DNA from: JBIKVP01 sp044356745
GTDB taxonomy: Bacteria > Pseudomonadota > Alphaproteobacteria > Rhizobiales > Beijerinckiaceae
Direction: 5' to 3'
DNA: 40,648 nucleotides
Assembly: GCA_044356745.1 (NCBI GenBank)
Contig: JBIKVP010000012.1
Coordinates: 1-40,648, forward strand
This document shows, piece by piece, positions 1-7,950 of the stretch (positions are counted from its first letter, which is position 1; each line of letters begins with the position of its first letter). The position numbers and the translations under genes were made by a program. Under the pieces are notes generated by a model, which saw only the letters and a program-made list of their open reading frames with translations, was not told where the DNA came from and did no database searches.

Positions 1-4
1 AGCG

Positions 5-77
5 TACCCATACCAAATTGGAATCAAAACAACCTTAATAAAAAGATAACGCCAACTCTTCACTCACGAGGGGTATA
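5..77. repeat. Left copy of a 73-bp inverted repeat, probable end of a mobile element
   Basis: This stretch is the exact reverse complement of 40576-40648 at the other edge of the window, 73 of 73 bases by eye. Reading out of the window on the minus strand it runs from a TATA junction into CCCCTCGTGAGTGAAG and on to the edge. The match stops at 78. Four further bases (1-4) continue the element outward. The left flank just inside is AT-rich and contains repeated TA, which would suit an element that targets TA (IS630/Tc1-mariner type), but no transposase is visible, so the family is a guess. An assembly artefact is the main alternative. Confidence 0.75.
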
Positions 78-238
78 TATAAAAATTCTTCTATTTGTTG
101 CTTATTTTTAAGCATAGCGATTTTCGCGGTTTCCTTCAATGGTAATATCATTTTCTCACGCTGGGTTTTTATAAAGCGTGCAAATTCTTTCTCCTCTTGA
201 GGGGCTAATTTTATTAAAGGTTCAAGATGCAACAACAT
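35..238 (-). CDS. Small hypothetical protein, 3' end replaced by the inverted repeat
   Basis: A 67-codon ORF I do not recognise. The ATG at 238 is preceded by AGAGGA at good spacing, so I prefer it to the in-frame TTG at 250. The product is charged and probably helical, with many Glu, Lys and Gln residues and no membrane segment. It starts 47 bases after the maeB stop in the same direction, so it probably sits on the maeB transcript. Its last dozen or so codons lie inside the 73-bp repeat, so the visible C-terminus is most likely not native: the gene appears to be interrupted there and to read on into the element until a chance stop. The good ribosome-binding site is the main reason to keep it as a gene. 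Confidence 0.45.
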   Translation of the reverse strand: MLLHLEPLIKLAPQEEKEFARFIKTQREKMILPLKETAKIAMLKNKQQIEEFLYIPLVSEELALSFY

Positions 239-284
239 ATATCCTCTCAAGGGTAAACGTTTAGGAAAGTAGCTGTGTTAAACC

Positions 285-2606
285 TCAAGCAACCTGTGAC
301 GTTTGCGTCTGCACCTGCCCTTGTGCTTCAACAACGGCAACGGCCGTCATATTGACGATTCCCCGTGCTGTAACTGTAGGCGTAAGAATATGCGCTGGTT
401 TTGCCGCTCCTATCAAAATTGGGCCAACGGGAAGGGCATCAGCAACAATCTTGATCATGTGATAAGCGATATTTGCCGCATCAAGGTTCGGCATAATCAG
501 CACGTTGGCTTCCCCCTGAAGCTGAGAGGTGGGGAGAATTTTATCACGGATGATTTGAGAGAGTGCAGCATCCGCCTGCATTTCACCATCGACCTCTAAA
601 TCTGGGGCGCGTTCGTGAAGCATTGCCACAGCCTGACGCATCTTTTTTGCAGAAGGGGTATCGGACGCGCCAAAATTAGAATGGGAGAGCAGGGCGATTT
701 TTGGCTCTAAACCAAAACGCAGCACGTGATCCGCACAGTTGAGTGCCATTTCTGCAATATCAAGTGCGGATGGATCAGACTGCACATGCGTATCGGCAAG
801 AAAATACGTTCCTTTTGAGGTGATCACAAGGTTCATCGCTGCAAATGCATGTGCCGTGGGGCAAAGACCTAAAATATCCTGAATATGCTTGAGGCGCGGG
901 TGAAAGCGTCCTTCCACGCCGCAGAGCATCGCATCAGCGTCCCCGCGTTTTACAGCGAGCGCCGCAATCACGGTACTGTTCGTGCGAATGAGAGTTTTTG
1001 CCGCATCAGGGGTGATCCCTTTGCGCCCCGCGACTTCAAGATAGGTGGTGACATAATCGCGAAAACGGCGGTCTTTTTCAGGATTGATCAGTTCAAAATC
1101 AACATCAGGCTTAATCACAAGGCCAAAACGTTTCAGGCGCGTTTCCACCACATGCGGGCGGCCGACGAGAATCGGTTTAGCGATTCCCTCTTCAATCACC
1201 ACTTGTGCGGCGCGAAGCACGCGCTCATCCTCGCCTTCCGCGTAAATCACGCGCTGTGGGTTGGCACGAGCGCGATTAAACACGGGCTTCATGAGAAAGC
1301 CTGAGCGAAACACAAAGCGATTGAGCGTATCGCGGTAAGCTTCCCAATCGGTGATTGGTTGCCTTGCTACACCGCTCTCCATAGCCGCTTTTGCGACTGC
1401 TGGCGCAATACGCAGGATCAACCTTGGGTCAAAAGGATTTGGAATAAGAGATTCAGGGCCAAAAGTACGCGCTTCCCCTTCATAAGCACGTGCCGCGACT
1501 TCAGAAGGCGCTTCGCGAGCAAGCGTTGCAATCGCCTGGACGGCAGCAGCTTTCATTGCTTCGTTAATGCTTGATGCGCCTACATCAAGTGCACCGCGAA
1601 ACATGTAAGGGAAACATAATACGTTATTGACCTGATTAGGATAATCCGAGCGTCCCGTGCAAATCATCGCATCTGGACGCACCGCACGCGCGTCTTCTGG
1701 TAAAATTTCAGGATTGGGATTAGCGAGTGCGAGAATAAGCGGACGCGGCCCCATGCGTGTAACCATCTCTGGTTTAAGCACGCCGCCAGCGGATAATCCC
1801 AAGAAAACGTCAGCACCTTCAATCACTTCAGCAAGTGCGCGCGCTTCTGTATCTTGTGCATAAATGGATTTCCATTTATCCATTAATTTTTCACGTCCTT
1901 GATAAACCACGCCTTCAATATCCGTAACGAAGATATTCTCGCGTTTTGCACCAATGGAGACAAGCAAGTTGAGACATGCAAGCGCAGCTGCACCAGCGCC
2001 AGAGGTGACGATTTTAATGGCGTCGATTTTTTTACCCGCAAATTCAAGCGCGTTTGTCACGGCTGCGGCAACGATAATCGCTGTGCCGTGCTGATCATCA
2101 TGAAACACAGGAATTTGCATGCGCTCTTTAAGGCGCTCTTCCACTTCAAAGCATTCAGGCGCTTTAATATCCTCTAAATTGATGCCGCCAAATGTGGGTT
2201 CTAAGCACGCAATCGCATCAACGAGTTTATCGACATCCTTTTGTTCCATCTCGATGTCAAAAACATCAATCCCTGCAAACTTTTTGAAAAGAACGGCTTT
2301 TCCCTCCATCACAGGTTTGGAGGCAAGAGGGCCAATGTCACCTAACCCTAAAACGGCTGTTCCGTTTGAAATAACAGCAACAAGATTTTGACGTGCGGTA
2401 TAATAGGCGGCTTCATGGGGATTTTCGGCAATGGCTTCACATGCGGCTGCAACACCGGGGGAATAGGCAAGCGCAAGATCGCGCTGGTTTCCCAAAGGCT
2501 TTGTAGGCTGGATTTCCAGTTTTCCAGGTTTAGGATAGCGGTGATAAAAAAGCGCACCTGATTTTAAATCGTTTGAGAACGTGTTGCTCATGGAACTCTT
2601 GCTCAT
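285..2606 (-). CDS. maeB: NADP-dependent malic enzyme, MaeB type with C-terminal phosphotransacetylase-like domain
   Basis: A 773-residue cytoplasmic enzyme that decarboxylates malate to pyruvate with reduction of NADP, linking the TCA cycle to gluconeogenesis and NADPH supply. The N-terminal half shows malic enzyme signatures: YSPGV (residues 48-52), GLGDIG (87-92), HDDQHGTA (169-176) and the nucleotide-binding SGAGAAA (202-208). From about residue 440 to the end it resembles phosphate acetyl/butyryltransferase, which in this family is generally regulatory and lacks transferase activity. Length and domain order match the usual 750-780 residue hybrid enzyme. The frame is open for 67 more codons upstream, but the ATG at 2606 has a strong AGGAGG five bases before it and begins the conserved N-terminus. 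A small ORF follows in the same direction. Confidence 0.95.
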   Translation of the reverse strand: MSKSSMSNTFSNDLKSGALFYHRYPKPGKLEIQPTKPLGNQRDLALAYSPGVAAACEAIAENPHEAAYYTARQNLVAVISNGTAVLGLGDIGPLASKPVMEGKAVLFKKFAGIDVFDIEMEQKDVDKLVDAIACLEPTFGGINLEDIKAPECFEVEERLKERMQIPVFHDDQHGTAIIVAAAVTNALEFAGKKIDAIKIVTSGAGAAALACLNLLVSIGAKRENIFVTDIEGVVYQGREKLMDKWKSIYAQDTEARALAEVIEGADVFLGLSAGGVLKPEMVTRMGPRPLILALANPNPEILPEDARAVRPDAMICTGRSDYPNQVNNVLCFPYMFRGALDVGASSINEAMKAAAVQAIATLAREAPSEVAARAYEGEARTFGPESLIPNPFDPRLILRIAPAVAKAAMESGVARQPITDWEAYRDTLNRFVFRSGFLMKPVFNRARANPQRVIYAEGEDERVLRAAQVVIEEGIAKPILVGRPHVVETRLKRFGLVIKPDVDFELINPEKDRRFRDYVTTYLEVAGRKGITPDAAKTLIRTNSTVIAALAVKRGDADAMLCGVEGRFHPRLKHIQDILGLCPTAHAFAAMNLVITSKGTYFLADTHVQSDPSALDIAEMALNCADHVLRFGLEPKIALLSHSNFGASDTPSAKKMRQAVAMLHERAPDLEVDGEMQADAALSQIIRDKILPTSQLQGEANVLIMPNLDAANIAYHMIKIVADALPVGPILIGAAKPAHILTPTVTARGIVNMTAVAVVEAQGQVQTQTSQVA

Positions 2607-2840
2607 CTGTCCTCCTACGTGTGCCATAAAAAATCTGATGACACATTCATGCGGTGCGTTGGATAAAATCGCAAGTGTATGTTTTGAGAAATTAAGTGAG
2701 ATACAAACGTGATACAGCGCATTAAAAGCTGTAATGAAAGAATCTGCATTCAGAAAGTACGCAATTAAGGCCTTGGTTGAGAGTGTTGCAACCATACAAA
2801 TCAACATTGAAAGCCATCAAAATGGTGATGGTGTTGGAGT

Positions 2841-3167
2841 TTACCCACCAAAACCTGAGATATTAAACTCAGAAAACCCGCGTAACTCATCCGTTGCACT
2901 GACAGGCTTTTTGCTAACAGGCTCAACGGTTTGAGATGCTTTTGGTGCAGGCGTAATATCGGTCTCATTCCCCATCTGATGCCACCATTCCCAAATCATG
3001 GCTTCAATCGTTGGCAAAAGGGGTATGCGGCTTTGAAAATCACGATCTGCCTGATAAGCCGCTTTAAGAAGAGCATAACGTGCTTTTGACTCGCGCACCT
3101 GTTCGTCGCTGCCATTATCAATTAAAAATGCGAGCCGTGAAATAATTTCTTCATTCGGTTTTCTCAC
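2841..3167 (-). CDS. Hypothetical protein downstream of the SctD-like cluster
   Basis: A 108-residue protein of unknown function. The frame opens at a TTG at 3206, but that codon lies in the T-rich tail of the terminator at 3209-3228; the GTG at 3167 has GGGGGA about five bases upstream and is the better start. The first 60 residues look helical, with alternating acidic and hydrophobic residues and a Trp-rich patch (WEWW). Then comes a Pro/Thr/Lys-rich linker and a C-terminal tail ending in SGFGG. That tail resembles the N-terminus of the 73-residue protein encoded at 3262-3483, which starts MSGFGLDDFGFG. The terminator upstream suggests separate transcription or read-through. No signal peptide or membrane segment is seen. 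Confidence 0.55.
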   Translation of the reverse strand: MRKPNEEIISRLAFLIDNGSDEQVRESKARYALLKAAYQADRDFQSRIPLLPTIEAMIWEWWHQMGNETDITPAPKASQTVEPVSKKPVSATDELRGFSEFNISGFGG

Positions 3168-3208
3168 ATCATCCCCCACACTTAAATCGATTAGGCTCAA
3201 AAACAAAC

Positions 3209-3228
3209 AAAGCCGCTACATGCGGCTT
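3209..3228 (-). terminator. Intrinsic terminator after the 73-residue gene
   Basis: A perfect 7-bp stem, AAGCCGC (3210-3216) with GCGGCTT (3222-3228), encloses a 5-base loop. On the minus strand it is followed by TTTGTTTGTTTTTG, giving the classic rho-independent layout. It lies 33 bases after the stop of the gene at 3262-3483 and just before the gene at 2841-3167, so it should end or attenuate transcription coming from the SctD-like gene. Confidence 0.75.
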
Positions 3229-3261
3229 GATTGTAACAACTGTCGATGAAACATGCAAATT

Positions 3262-3483
3262 TTAGTTGTCTAAACCGTCTAAAAGATTTTTAGCAGTAGA
3301 AGTAACGGCCGCACGTGAATAGGCAGTCTCTGGATTTATAATACCTTGTGAGTTACCTGCTATAGCGGCTGGAGTCGCCACATGAGAGGAGAAATCACCG
3401 GTTACCAGAGGCTCACTCCTCGACAAATATTGAGAGCCAACACTTAATCCAAATCCAAAATCATCTAATCCAAATCCAGACAT
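3262..3483 (-). CDS. Small Gly/Phe-rich-start hypothetical protein, coupled to the gene before it
   Basis: A 73-residue protein I do not recognise. It opens with a Gly/Phe/Asp pattern (MSGFGLDDFGFG), followed by a Ser/Ala/Thr-rich middle and an amphipathic-looking C-terminus ending in LLDGLDN. The ATG at 3483 comes two bases after the stop of the upstream 63-residue ORF, with GGGGA about eight bases before it, so the two are probably translated together. The stop is followed by the intrinsic terminator at 3209-3228. There is no clear signal peptide or membrane segment. Position downstream of an SctD-like gene raises the possibility of a small secretion-system part or substrate, but the sequence does not show the helix-turn-helix pattern of a needle subunit, so no function is assigned. 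Confidence 0.55.
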   Translation of the reverse strand: MSGFGLDDFGFGLSVGSQYLSRSEPLVTGDFSSHVATPAAIAGNSQGIINPETAYSRAAVTSTAKNLLDGLDN

Positions 3484-3485
3484 TT

Positions 3486-3677
3486 TTAGTCCCCATCATT
3501 TTCTTTTTTGAGTACACAATCGCTTCTAAAACACATTGCATTATTACTGCATTGCAGCAAAAGTGATTTGCACCCTTTGACCATAGTCGAATATAGCAAT
3601 GCGACATCTGAAAAGTCAAGACCATTTTTGGTGGCATAAGTCTTTTTAATATGCATTTTTCTTATTTTTTTAGCCAT
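3486..3677 (-). CDS. Small basic cysteine-containing hypothetical protein
   Basis: A 63-residue ORF lying 85 bases after the SctD-like gene and two bases before the 73-residue gene. The N-terminus is strongly basic (MAKKIRKMHIKK). The second half carries four cysteines, one in GCKS and three in a QCSNNAMCFRSDC segment, a spacing that could bind metal or form disulfides, though no known finger motif is evident. No ribosome-binding site precedes the ATG at 3677; the internal ATG at 3656 has a weak AAGAAA upstream and could be the true start. The stretch is AT-rich relative to its surroundings. It is retained because it fits tightly into an operon-like run; coding status is less certain than for its neighbours. 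Confidence 0.4.
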   Translation of the reverse strand: MAKKIRKMHIKKTYATKNGLDFSDVALLYSTMVKGCKSLLLQCSNNAMCFRSDCVLKKENDGD

Positions 3678-3762
3678 TTTATATTTTTAAGTTATCGTAA
3701 TTTCGCGCCTTTGTCATTGCTTATGCTCATTGCGTTATACATTTTAAGACTAAAAGCGTCTA

Positions 3763-4695
3763 TTACCGCGTTAAAGTGACACGCTCTTTAATGCCGTCAC
3801 GTAAAATTAAAACGCCGTTAGACTCGATTGACTCAATACGTGAGCCATCAGAAAGGCTTTCACCAACTTTGAGACGAATGTTGTCTTTAGAAATGACATA
3901 AACTTGAGGCTCAAGCACAACACCTGCGATTGTGCCTGTGGCATCAATATTGGATGTAATATCAGTATCAATGGGCACTTTAAGCACATCGCGCGCTGCT
4001 GCAAGCGACTCCACCAAGCGGATGCGATCTTCTTCAGTCACTTTCCCTGTAATGACAAGACGTACACCATCATTAATAACTTTAAGGCTTTGATCGAGAT
4101 TGACATTGCGCAGGCGACGGCGAAGCTCAAACTCTGCGCTACGTAAAATGGTCGCTGGATCAAGCGGTGTTTGCGGTGCGGTAATTTGTGTTGTATTTTG
4201 GTTCGTGATGTTAGACCAGCGATCTTGACTGGCAATTGTCCCGGCCAAAACCAGCAAAACACTCGCGGCAAAAAACATAATCGGACGTGCATAACGGTTT
4301 GCACCCACAAAGCTCGCTTTAAGAGCGACAACCTCAATATTAAGCCCTTCGTAATTGAGCGTCGCCTGATCGCCTAGAACTGATTTGACACCCACCGTAA
4401 GAATGCGTCCAGGAACATTAATCCCGCCGGTTAAAGGTGTAATCGCAACAATATAAGCATTGAGTTCTTCAGTGAGGTGAAGAATGCATAATTCTGCAAC
4501 ATCAAGATCAGGCAGAACAAGATCGGCTGGCATTTCACCGCCAATAAAATAATTTCCAGAAGGTAGCCGCTCACGGCGTAATTCTAATCCTGCTTCTGTG
4601 CTCAACACAATTTCAAACGCGACAACAGGCTCCTGCTCTGTAAAATAAGAGCCGTCATCCTGTGTATAAAGGGGGACGTTATCGCGCAAAGCCAA
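3763..4695 (-). CDS. SctD/YscD-like inner-membrane ring protein of a type III secretion-type apparatus
   Basis: A 310-residue single-pass membrane protein with the architecture of SctD. Residues 26-123 look like the cytoplasmic FHA-like domain (beta-rich, with LPSGNYFIGG near residue 50). One membrane segment lies at about 138-154. A periplasmic BON-like ring-building segment covers about 187-250, including LVITGKVTEEDR. The C-terminal 262-310 resembles the small domain seen in SctD and GspC/PilP proteins (VGESLSDGSRIESI). In known systems SctD forms the inner-membrane ring under the SctC secretin. The start is a TTG with AGGA eight bases upstream; the nearby TTG at 4689 is an alternative. 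No secretin, ATPase, export-gate or needle gene is visible here, so this is an orphan in the window. The call rests on domain layout and motif feel, not on a search. Confidence 0.65.
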   Translation of the reverse strand: MALRDNVPLYTQDDGSYFTEQEPVVAFEIVLSTEAGLELRRERLPSGNYFIGGEMPADLVLPDLDVAELCILHLTEELNAYIVAITPLTGGINVPGRILTVGVKSVLGDQATLNYEGLNIEVVALKASFVGANRYARPIMFFAASVLLVLAGTIASQDRWSNITNQNTTQITAPQTPLDPATILRSAEFELRRRLRNVNLDQSLKVINDGVRLVITGKVTEEDRIRLVESLAAARDVLKVPIDTDITSNIDATGTIAGVVLEPQVYVISKDNIRLKVGESLSDGSRIESIESNGVLILRDGIKERVTLTR

Positions 4696-4797
4696 AAAGA
4701 TAATCCTAAATCGACAAACCGACTCTAAACAGGCTTCTTATATACAAATGAGCGTCATCTTAAAAAAGTATAAAGATGAGCACGAATATACCTCATT

Positions 4798-5724
4798 CTA
4801 TTGTGGTTTATAAATTTTTGCCATCATAGATGAGAGTTGAGCACGTGTATCTATATCGGGGTTCCACCCTAATGATAATAAACGGCTTGAATCTGCAACG
4901 AGAGAGCCTGTCATACGATCAAGCATATCACGCTTGCCAAATACATGCGCGATGTTCTCTAGCCAATCCTGACGCATGTTAAAAAGTAGGGGCGCTCTAC
5001 CGACACCTTCACGCAAAGCACCGATGATCTCGGGAATGCTTAAAGGTTCTGGCTCAGCGACAATCAGTGGGCAGCGCAAGGGGTGGGGATATTCGAGTAC
5101 GCTTATCACAGCTTTAGATACATTGGTGAGGGATATAAGCGAGCGTTGTGCTGATATATGGGCAAAAGGAAGTGGCAAAGGCCAGCGTACTAGCCGCATT
5201 AAAGCAGCCATGTTTCCTTTTACACCACCCCCATAAACAAGAACAGGTCGTAAAGCGACCCAGTCCATCGTGTGAATTTGCGCTAATCCTTCTTCAGCAT
5301 TTAATTTAGAGCGACCATAAGCATCAGTTGGCGTGGGATCATCCGCTTCAATAAGAAGCCGCTCTGACACAGCTCCCGATTGTGCGCGAATTGAAGAAAG
5401 AAAAATGAAACGTGCGACACCTTCTTCAGCAGCAATATGTGCTAAACTCAACGTTGCCTGTGTATTAATTCGCTCATAGAGATCATCAGAAACACCATTG
5501 GTATGCGCAATTGCAGCGGTGTGAATGACGGCATCGACATACCCCAGAATAGGGCGCCAATCAGGTTGATCTTTAAGATCACCAACAATGACAGGTGCAA
5601 CGCCACGGGGCAATACGGCAGGCGAGCGTAAAGCCGCAATAACGTCGTAACCCTGCGTGATCAAATCATGCATGATCCGCCGCCCGATAAAACCCGTTGC
5701 TCCGGTAATCAGCACACGTGGCAT
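4798..5724 (-). CDS. NAD-dependent sugar epimerase/dehydratase (extended SDR)
   Basis: A 308-residue Rossmann-fold enzyme of the UDP-glucose 4-epimerase/dehydratase family. The NAD(P)-binding GATGFIG lies at residues 8-14, the catalytic Ser region is LSS (109-111) and the Tyr-Lys pair is YGRSK (Y136, K140). Sugar-nucleotide specificity cannot be read from sequence. It is the last gene of the LacI-epimerase-WecA-like run, four bases after the stop of the upstream transferase gene, and genes of this kind next to a WecA-like transferase commonly supply or modify the first sugar of an O-antigen or capsule. The frame opens 17 codons earlier inside the upstream gene; the ATG at 5724 is chosen because it begins exactly at the Rossmann strand. 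The ribosome-binding site is weak (GAG). Confidence 0.85.
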   Translation of the reverse strand: MPRVLITGATGFIGRRIMHDLITQGYDVIAALRSPAVLPRGVAPVIVGDLKDQPDWRPILGYVDAVIHTAAIAHTNGVSDDLYERINTQATLSLAHIAAEEGVARFIFLSSIRAQSGAVSERLLIEADDPTPTDAYGRSKLNAEEGLAQIHTMDWVALRPVLVYGGGVKGNMAALMRLVRWPLPLPFAHISAQRSLISLTNVSKAVISVLEYPHPLRCPLIVAEPEPLSIPEIIGALREGVGRAPLLFNMRQDWLENIAHVFGKRDMLDRMTGSLVADSSRLLSLGWNPDIDTRAQLSSMMAKIYKPQ

Positions 5725-5728
5725 GATG

Positions 5729-6772
5729 CTAACTCTGATGCGGGCGCGAAAAACGCCATAATACAGCACTGACACATGTTATTGCGAGTATCGCATATAA
5801 CATATCCACCAAGCCAAATCCCGCTCGTGGATGTTTCAAGCTTGATGCAAATGCGAATACGACAAGCATAGTATTCAAAGTAAGAATCGTGCGCGTCACC
5901 TGCTGGGGTGTAAAGCCATTGTCAGTGGCTTGCTGGTAAAAATGCGTGCGATGTGCCTGCCAAATGCGCTCGCCCTTGATCATGCGTCTGAGTAGCGTGA
6001 TGGTGGCATCTATGAGGTAGTACAGCGGTAAAATCAGCGCTGCGAGCCATTGGCCTTTAAGAGCAAGCGTTAAAAGCAGATAAAACATAATCAAGCCCAG
6101 CGGCAATGAACCCACATCACCCAAGAAAACACGGGCAGGGTGACGGTTAAACGGGGCAAAGCCCAGCATAGCCCCTGCAAGGCTCAAAGCTAGGAGGTAA
6201 CTTGTCCCTTGATCTGCAAAGGCAAGTAACAACGCGCAACCCAGTCCCACAGGAACAAGCTCAACAACACTCATGTGATCAAGCCCATCCATGAAGTTGG
6301 TGAGGTTAACGCTCCATACACCTGCCAAAATGAGAAGGATCATCTCAATCTCAACACTGATCAGAGCAGGTAAAATGCGATTATCGGCTGTCAATGGTGT
6401 TCCCCAGATCACCACAGCGGTGACCGCAATTGTCTGTATGAAAAGGCGTGGAATGGCGGCAAGAGGTTTTAAGTCATCAATCAGTCCCGTGATGGCAAGG
6501 ATAGCGCAAGCACTGATGACGATGTTAAGCTCAGATGAGTATTCCTTGAACCATAGAACTTGAAACAATGCACTTGTTGCACACAGCGCCACAATCACCG
6601 CGATGCCAGCGCCTTGTGGTGTGGGTACGCTGTGACTTGAGCGTTCATTTGGTCGCGCAAGCGCATAGCGCTGTAATAGCGGAAATAAAAGTTTGATGAA
6701 AAGGGCACATAATCCTGCGCTGAGTGCTAATGGCAAGATGACAGCTTGAAAGATAAATCCGACAAAGATCAT
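5729..6772 (-). CDS. Glycosyltransferase family 4, WecA/MraY-like polyprenyl-phosphate sugar-1-phosphate transferase
   Basis: A 347-residue polytopic membrane protein, about ten hydrophobic segments, of the family that moves a sugar-1-phosphate from a UDP-sugar to undecaprenyl phosphate to start O-antigen or other surface-polymer synthesis. Family features include the ARPNERSSHSVPTPQGAG motif near the N-terminus, the acidic GLIDD motif, NLTNFMDGLD, the FLGDVGS loop and a His-containing RTHFYQ near the end. This matches WbpL/WecA-type enzymes rather than MraY. The ATG at 6772 overlaps the stop of the upstream epimerase as ATGA, so the two are translationally coupled. The next gene follows after four bases. 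Confidence 0.9.
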   Translation of the reverse strand: MIFVGFIFQAVILPLALSAGLCALFIKLLFPLLQRYALARPNERSSHSVPTPQGAGIAVIVALCATSALFQVLWFKEYSSELNIVISACAILAITGLIDDLKPLAAIPRLFIQTIAVTAVVIWGTPLTADNRILPALISVEIEMILLILAGVWSVNLTNFMDGLDHMSVVELVPVGLGCALLLAFADQGTSYLLALSLAGAMLGFAPFNRHPARVFLGDVGSLPLGLIMFYLLLTLALKGQWLAALILPLYYLIDATITLLRRMIKGERIWQAHRTHFYQQATDNGFTPQQVTRTILTLNTMLVVFAFASSLKHPRAGFGLVDMLYAILAITCVSAVLWRFSRPHQS

Positions 6773-7839
6773 GGCTGAGGTGCTTTTTCCATGTAATCTT
6801 GATACCATGAGACAAAATGCTTCACCCCCTCTTGCAGGGGAGTGCGTGGGGCAAAATCTACTGCATTGCGAAGATCAGTAATATCAGCACGGGTTTCCAG
6901 CACATCCCCTTGTGGCAGAGGAATAACGATACGATTTGCTTCTCGCCCAACTGCATGTTCGATCATCTTGATAAGATCATTAAGCTTTTCAGGGTGATCA
7001 TTGCCAATATTGTAAACACGATGCGGCGCACGACTGCGTGCTGGATCAGGACTGAGCGTATTAAATTCAGTATCAGGCTGAGGGGGCAAGCGATGCAAGC
7101 GAATAATGCCTTCAACAACATCATCTACATATGTAAAATCGCGCCATACCTCGCCATTATTTGCAACATCAATCGGCACACCTCGACTGATTTTGTCGGT
7201 GAACTGATAAACGGCCATATCAGGTCGCCCCCATGGGCCATACACGGTGAAAAAACGTAATCCTGTCATGGGAATATGGAAAAGGTCAGCATAACTGTGC
7301 GCCATGAGCTCACCCGCACGTTTTGTCGCTGCATAAAGACTAATTGGATGATCTGCGGGTGTATGTTCGCTGAACGGTAGCTGGCGGTTTAAGCCATACA
7401 CTGAACTGGAAGATGCATAAATGAGGTGCTTAACGTTTATATGCCGGCATCCCTCAAGCACGTTTAAAAATGCGGTGATATTGCTTTGAATATAGGGATG
7501 GGGATCCGTGAGTGCAGCACGTACTCCAGGTTGCGCTGCAAGATGAATAATATAATCAAAATGATATTTTTGAAAAATTGCCGCTGTTTCTAAAACATCT
7601 GCAAGGTCATGCTTGAGAAAAATAAAAGTCTTATATTTTTCAAGCTGTGTAAGTCGCGCTTTTTTAAGCGACACATCATAATAGGGAGTAAAACAATCAA
7701 CACCAACAACGTGATAGCCTTCAGCGAGAAAGCGCTGGGCAACATGAAAGCCAATAAACCCAGCGACACCCGTCACAAGAATCGGCGTTTTTTGAGAATA
7801 AGTTGGTGTTGGGCTTTGCGAATCCATTGCCTCTGTCAC
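6769..7839 (-). CDS. UDP-glucuronate 4-epimerase-like NAD-dependent epimerase
   Basis: A 356-residue extended SDR enzyme, probably converting UDP-glucuronate to UDP-galacturonate for surface polysaccharide. It has the GVAGFIG nucleotide loop (24-30), the long insert with DCFTPYYDVSLKKARL typical of LpsL/Cap1J-type UDP-glucuronate epimerases, the catalytic SSSSVYG and YAATKRAGE, and the LRFFTVYGPWGRPDMA segment characteristic of this subgroup. Translation starts at GTG 7839, with GGAGG four bases upstream; the ATG at 7827 is less well placed. It lies 111 bases after the LacI-type regulator and overlaps the next gene by ATGA. A nested stem-loop occupies its leader (7850-7889). Confidence 0.88.
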   Translation of the reverse strand: MTEAMDSQSPTPTYSQKTPILVTGVAGFIGFHVAQRFLAEGYHVVGVDCFTPYYDVSLKKARLTQLEKYKTFIFLKHDLADVLETAAIFQKYHFDYIIHLAAQPGVRAALTDPHPYIQSNITAFLNVLEGCRHINVKHLIYASSSSVYGLNRQLPFSEHTPADHPISLYAATKRAGELMAHSYADLFHIPMTGLRFFTVYGPWGRPDMAVYQFTDKISRGVPIDVANNGEVWRDFTYVDDVVEGIIRLHRLPPQPDTEFNTLSPDPARSRAPHRVYNIGNDHPEKLNDLIKMIEHAVGREANRIVIPLPQGDVLETRADITDLRNAVDFAPRTPLQEGVKHFVSWYQDYMEKAPQP

Positions 7840-7849
7840 ATCGCCTCCA

Positions 7850-7889
7850 AAGCATCAACCATTCATGTACATGCATGAAAACAATGCTT
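7850..7889 (-). promoter_or_regulatory. Nested stem-loop in the leader of the UDP-glucuronate epimerase gene
   Basis: An outer 6-bp stem, AAGCAT (7850-7855) with ATGCTT (7884-7889), encloses an inner 6-bp stem, TTCATG (7862-7867) with CATGAA (7874-7879). Both are perfect. It sits ten bases before the GTG start, just upstream of the ribosome-binding site. A small palindrome ACGATTCGT (7897-7905) follows further upstream and could be an operator for the adjacent LacI-type protein. Function is inferred from position only. Confidence 0.4.
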
Positions 7890-7950
7890 AGGTAAAACGA
7901 TTCGTATCAAAACAACAAAAGATCATACAATTTATGAGCTTTTAAGTGCT

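Noticed and set aside
2607..2807. Upstream extension of maeB by 67 codons
   Set aside because: The extension lacks family similarity, and a strong AGGAGG directly precedes the ATG at 2606.
2814..2831. CCATCA/TGATGG hairpin after the 108-residue gene
   Set aside because: Only six base pairs and no T-run on the minus strand, so not supported as a terminator.
2734..2934. Plus-strand frame of 66 codons between maeB and the small gene at 2841
   Set aside because: It overlaps the end of the minus-strand gene and the maeB upstream region, with no ribosome-binding site or protein-like pattern.
4755..4779. TCATCTT/AAGATGA stem between the SDR epimerase and the SctD-like gene
   Set aside because: Loop of eleven bases and no following T-run; it could be chance in AT-rich DNA.
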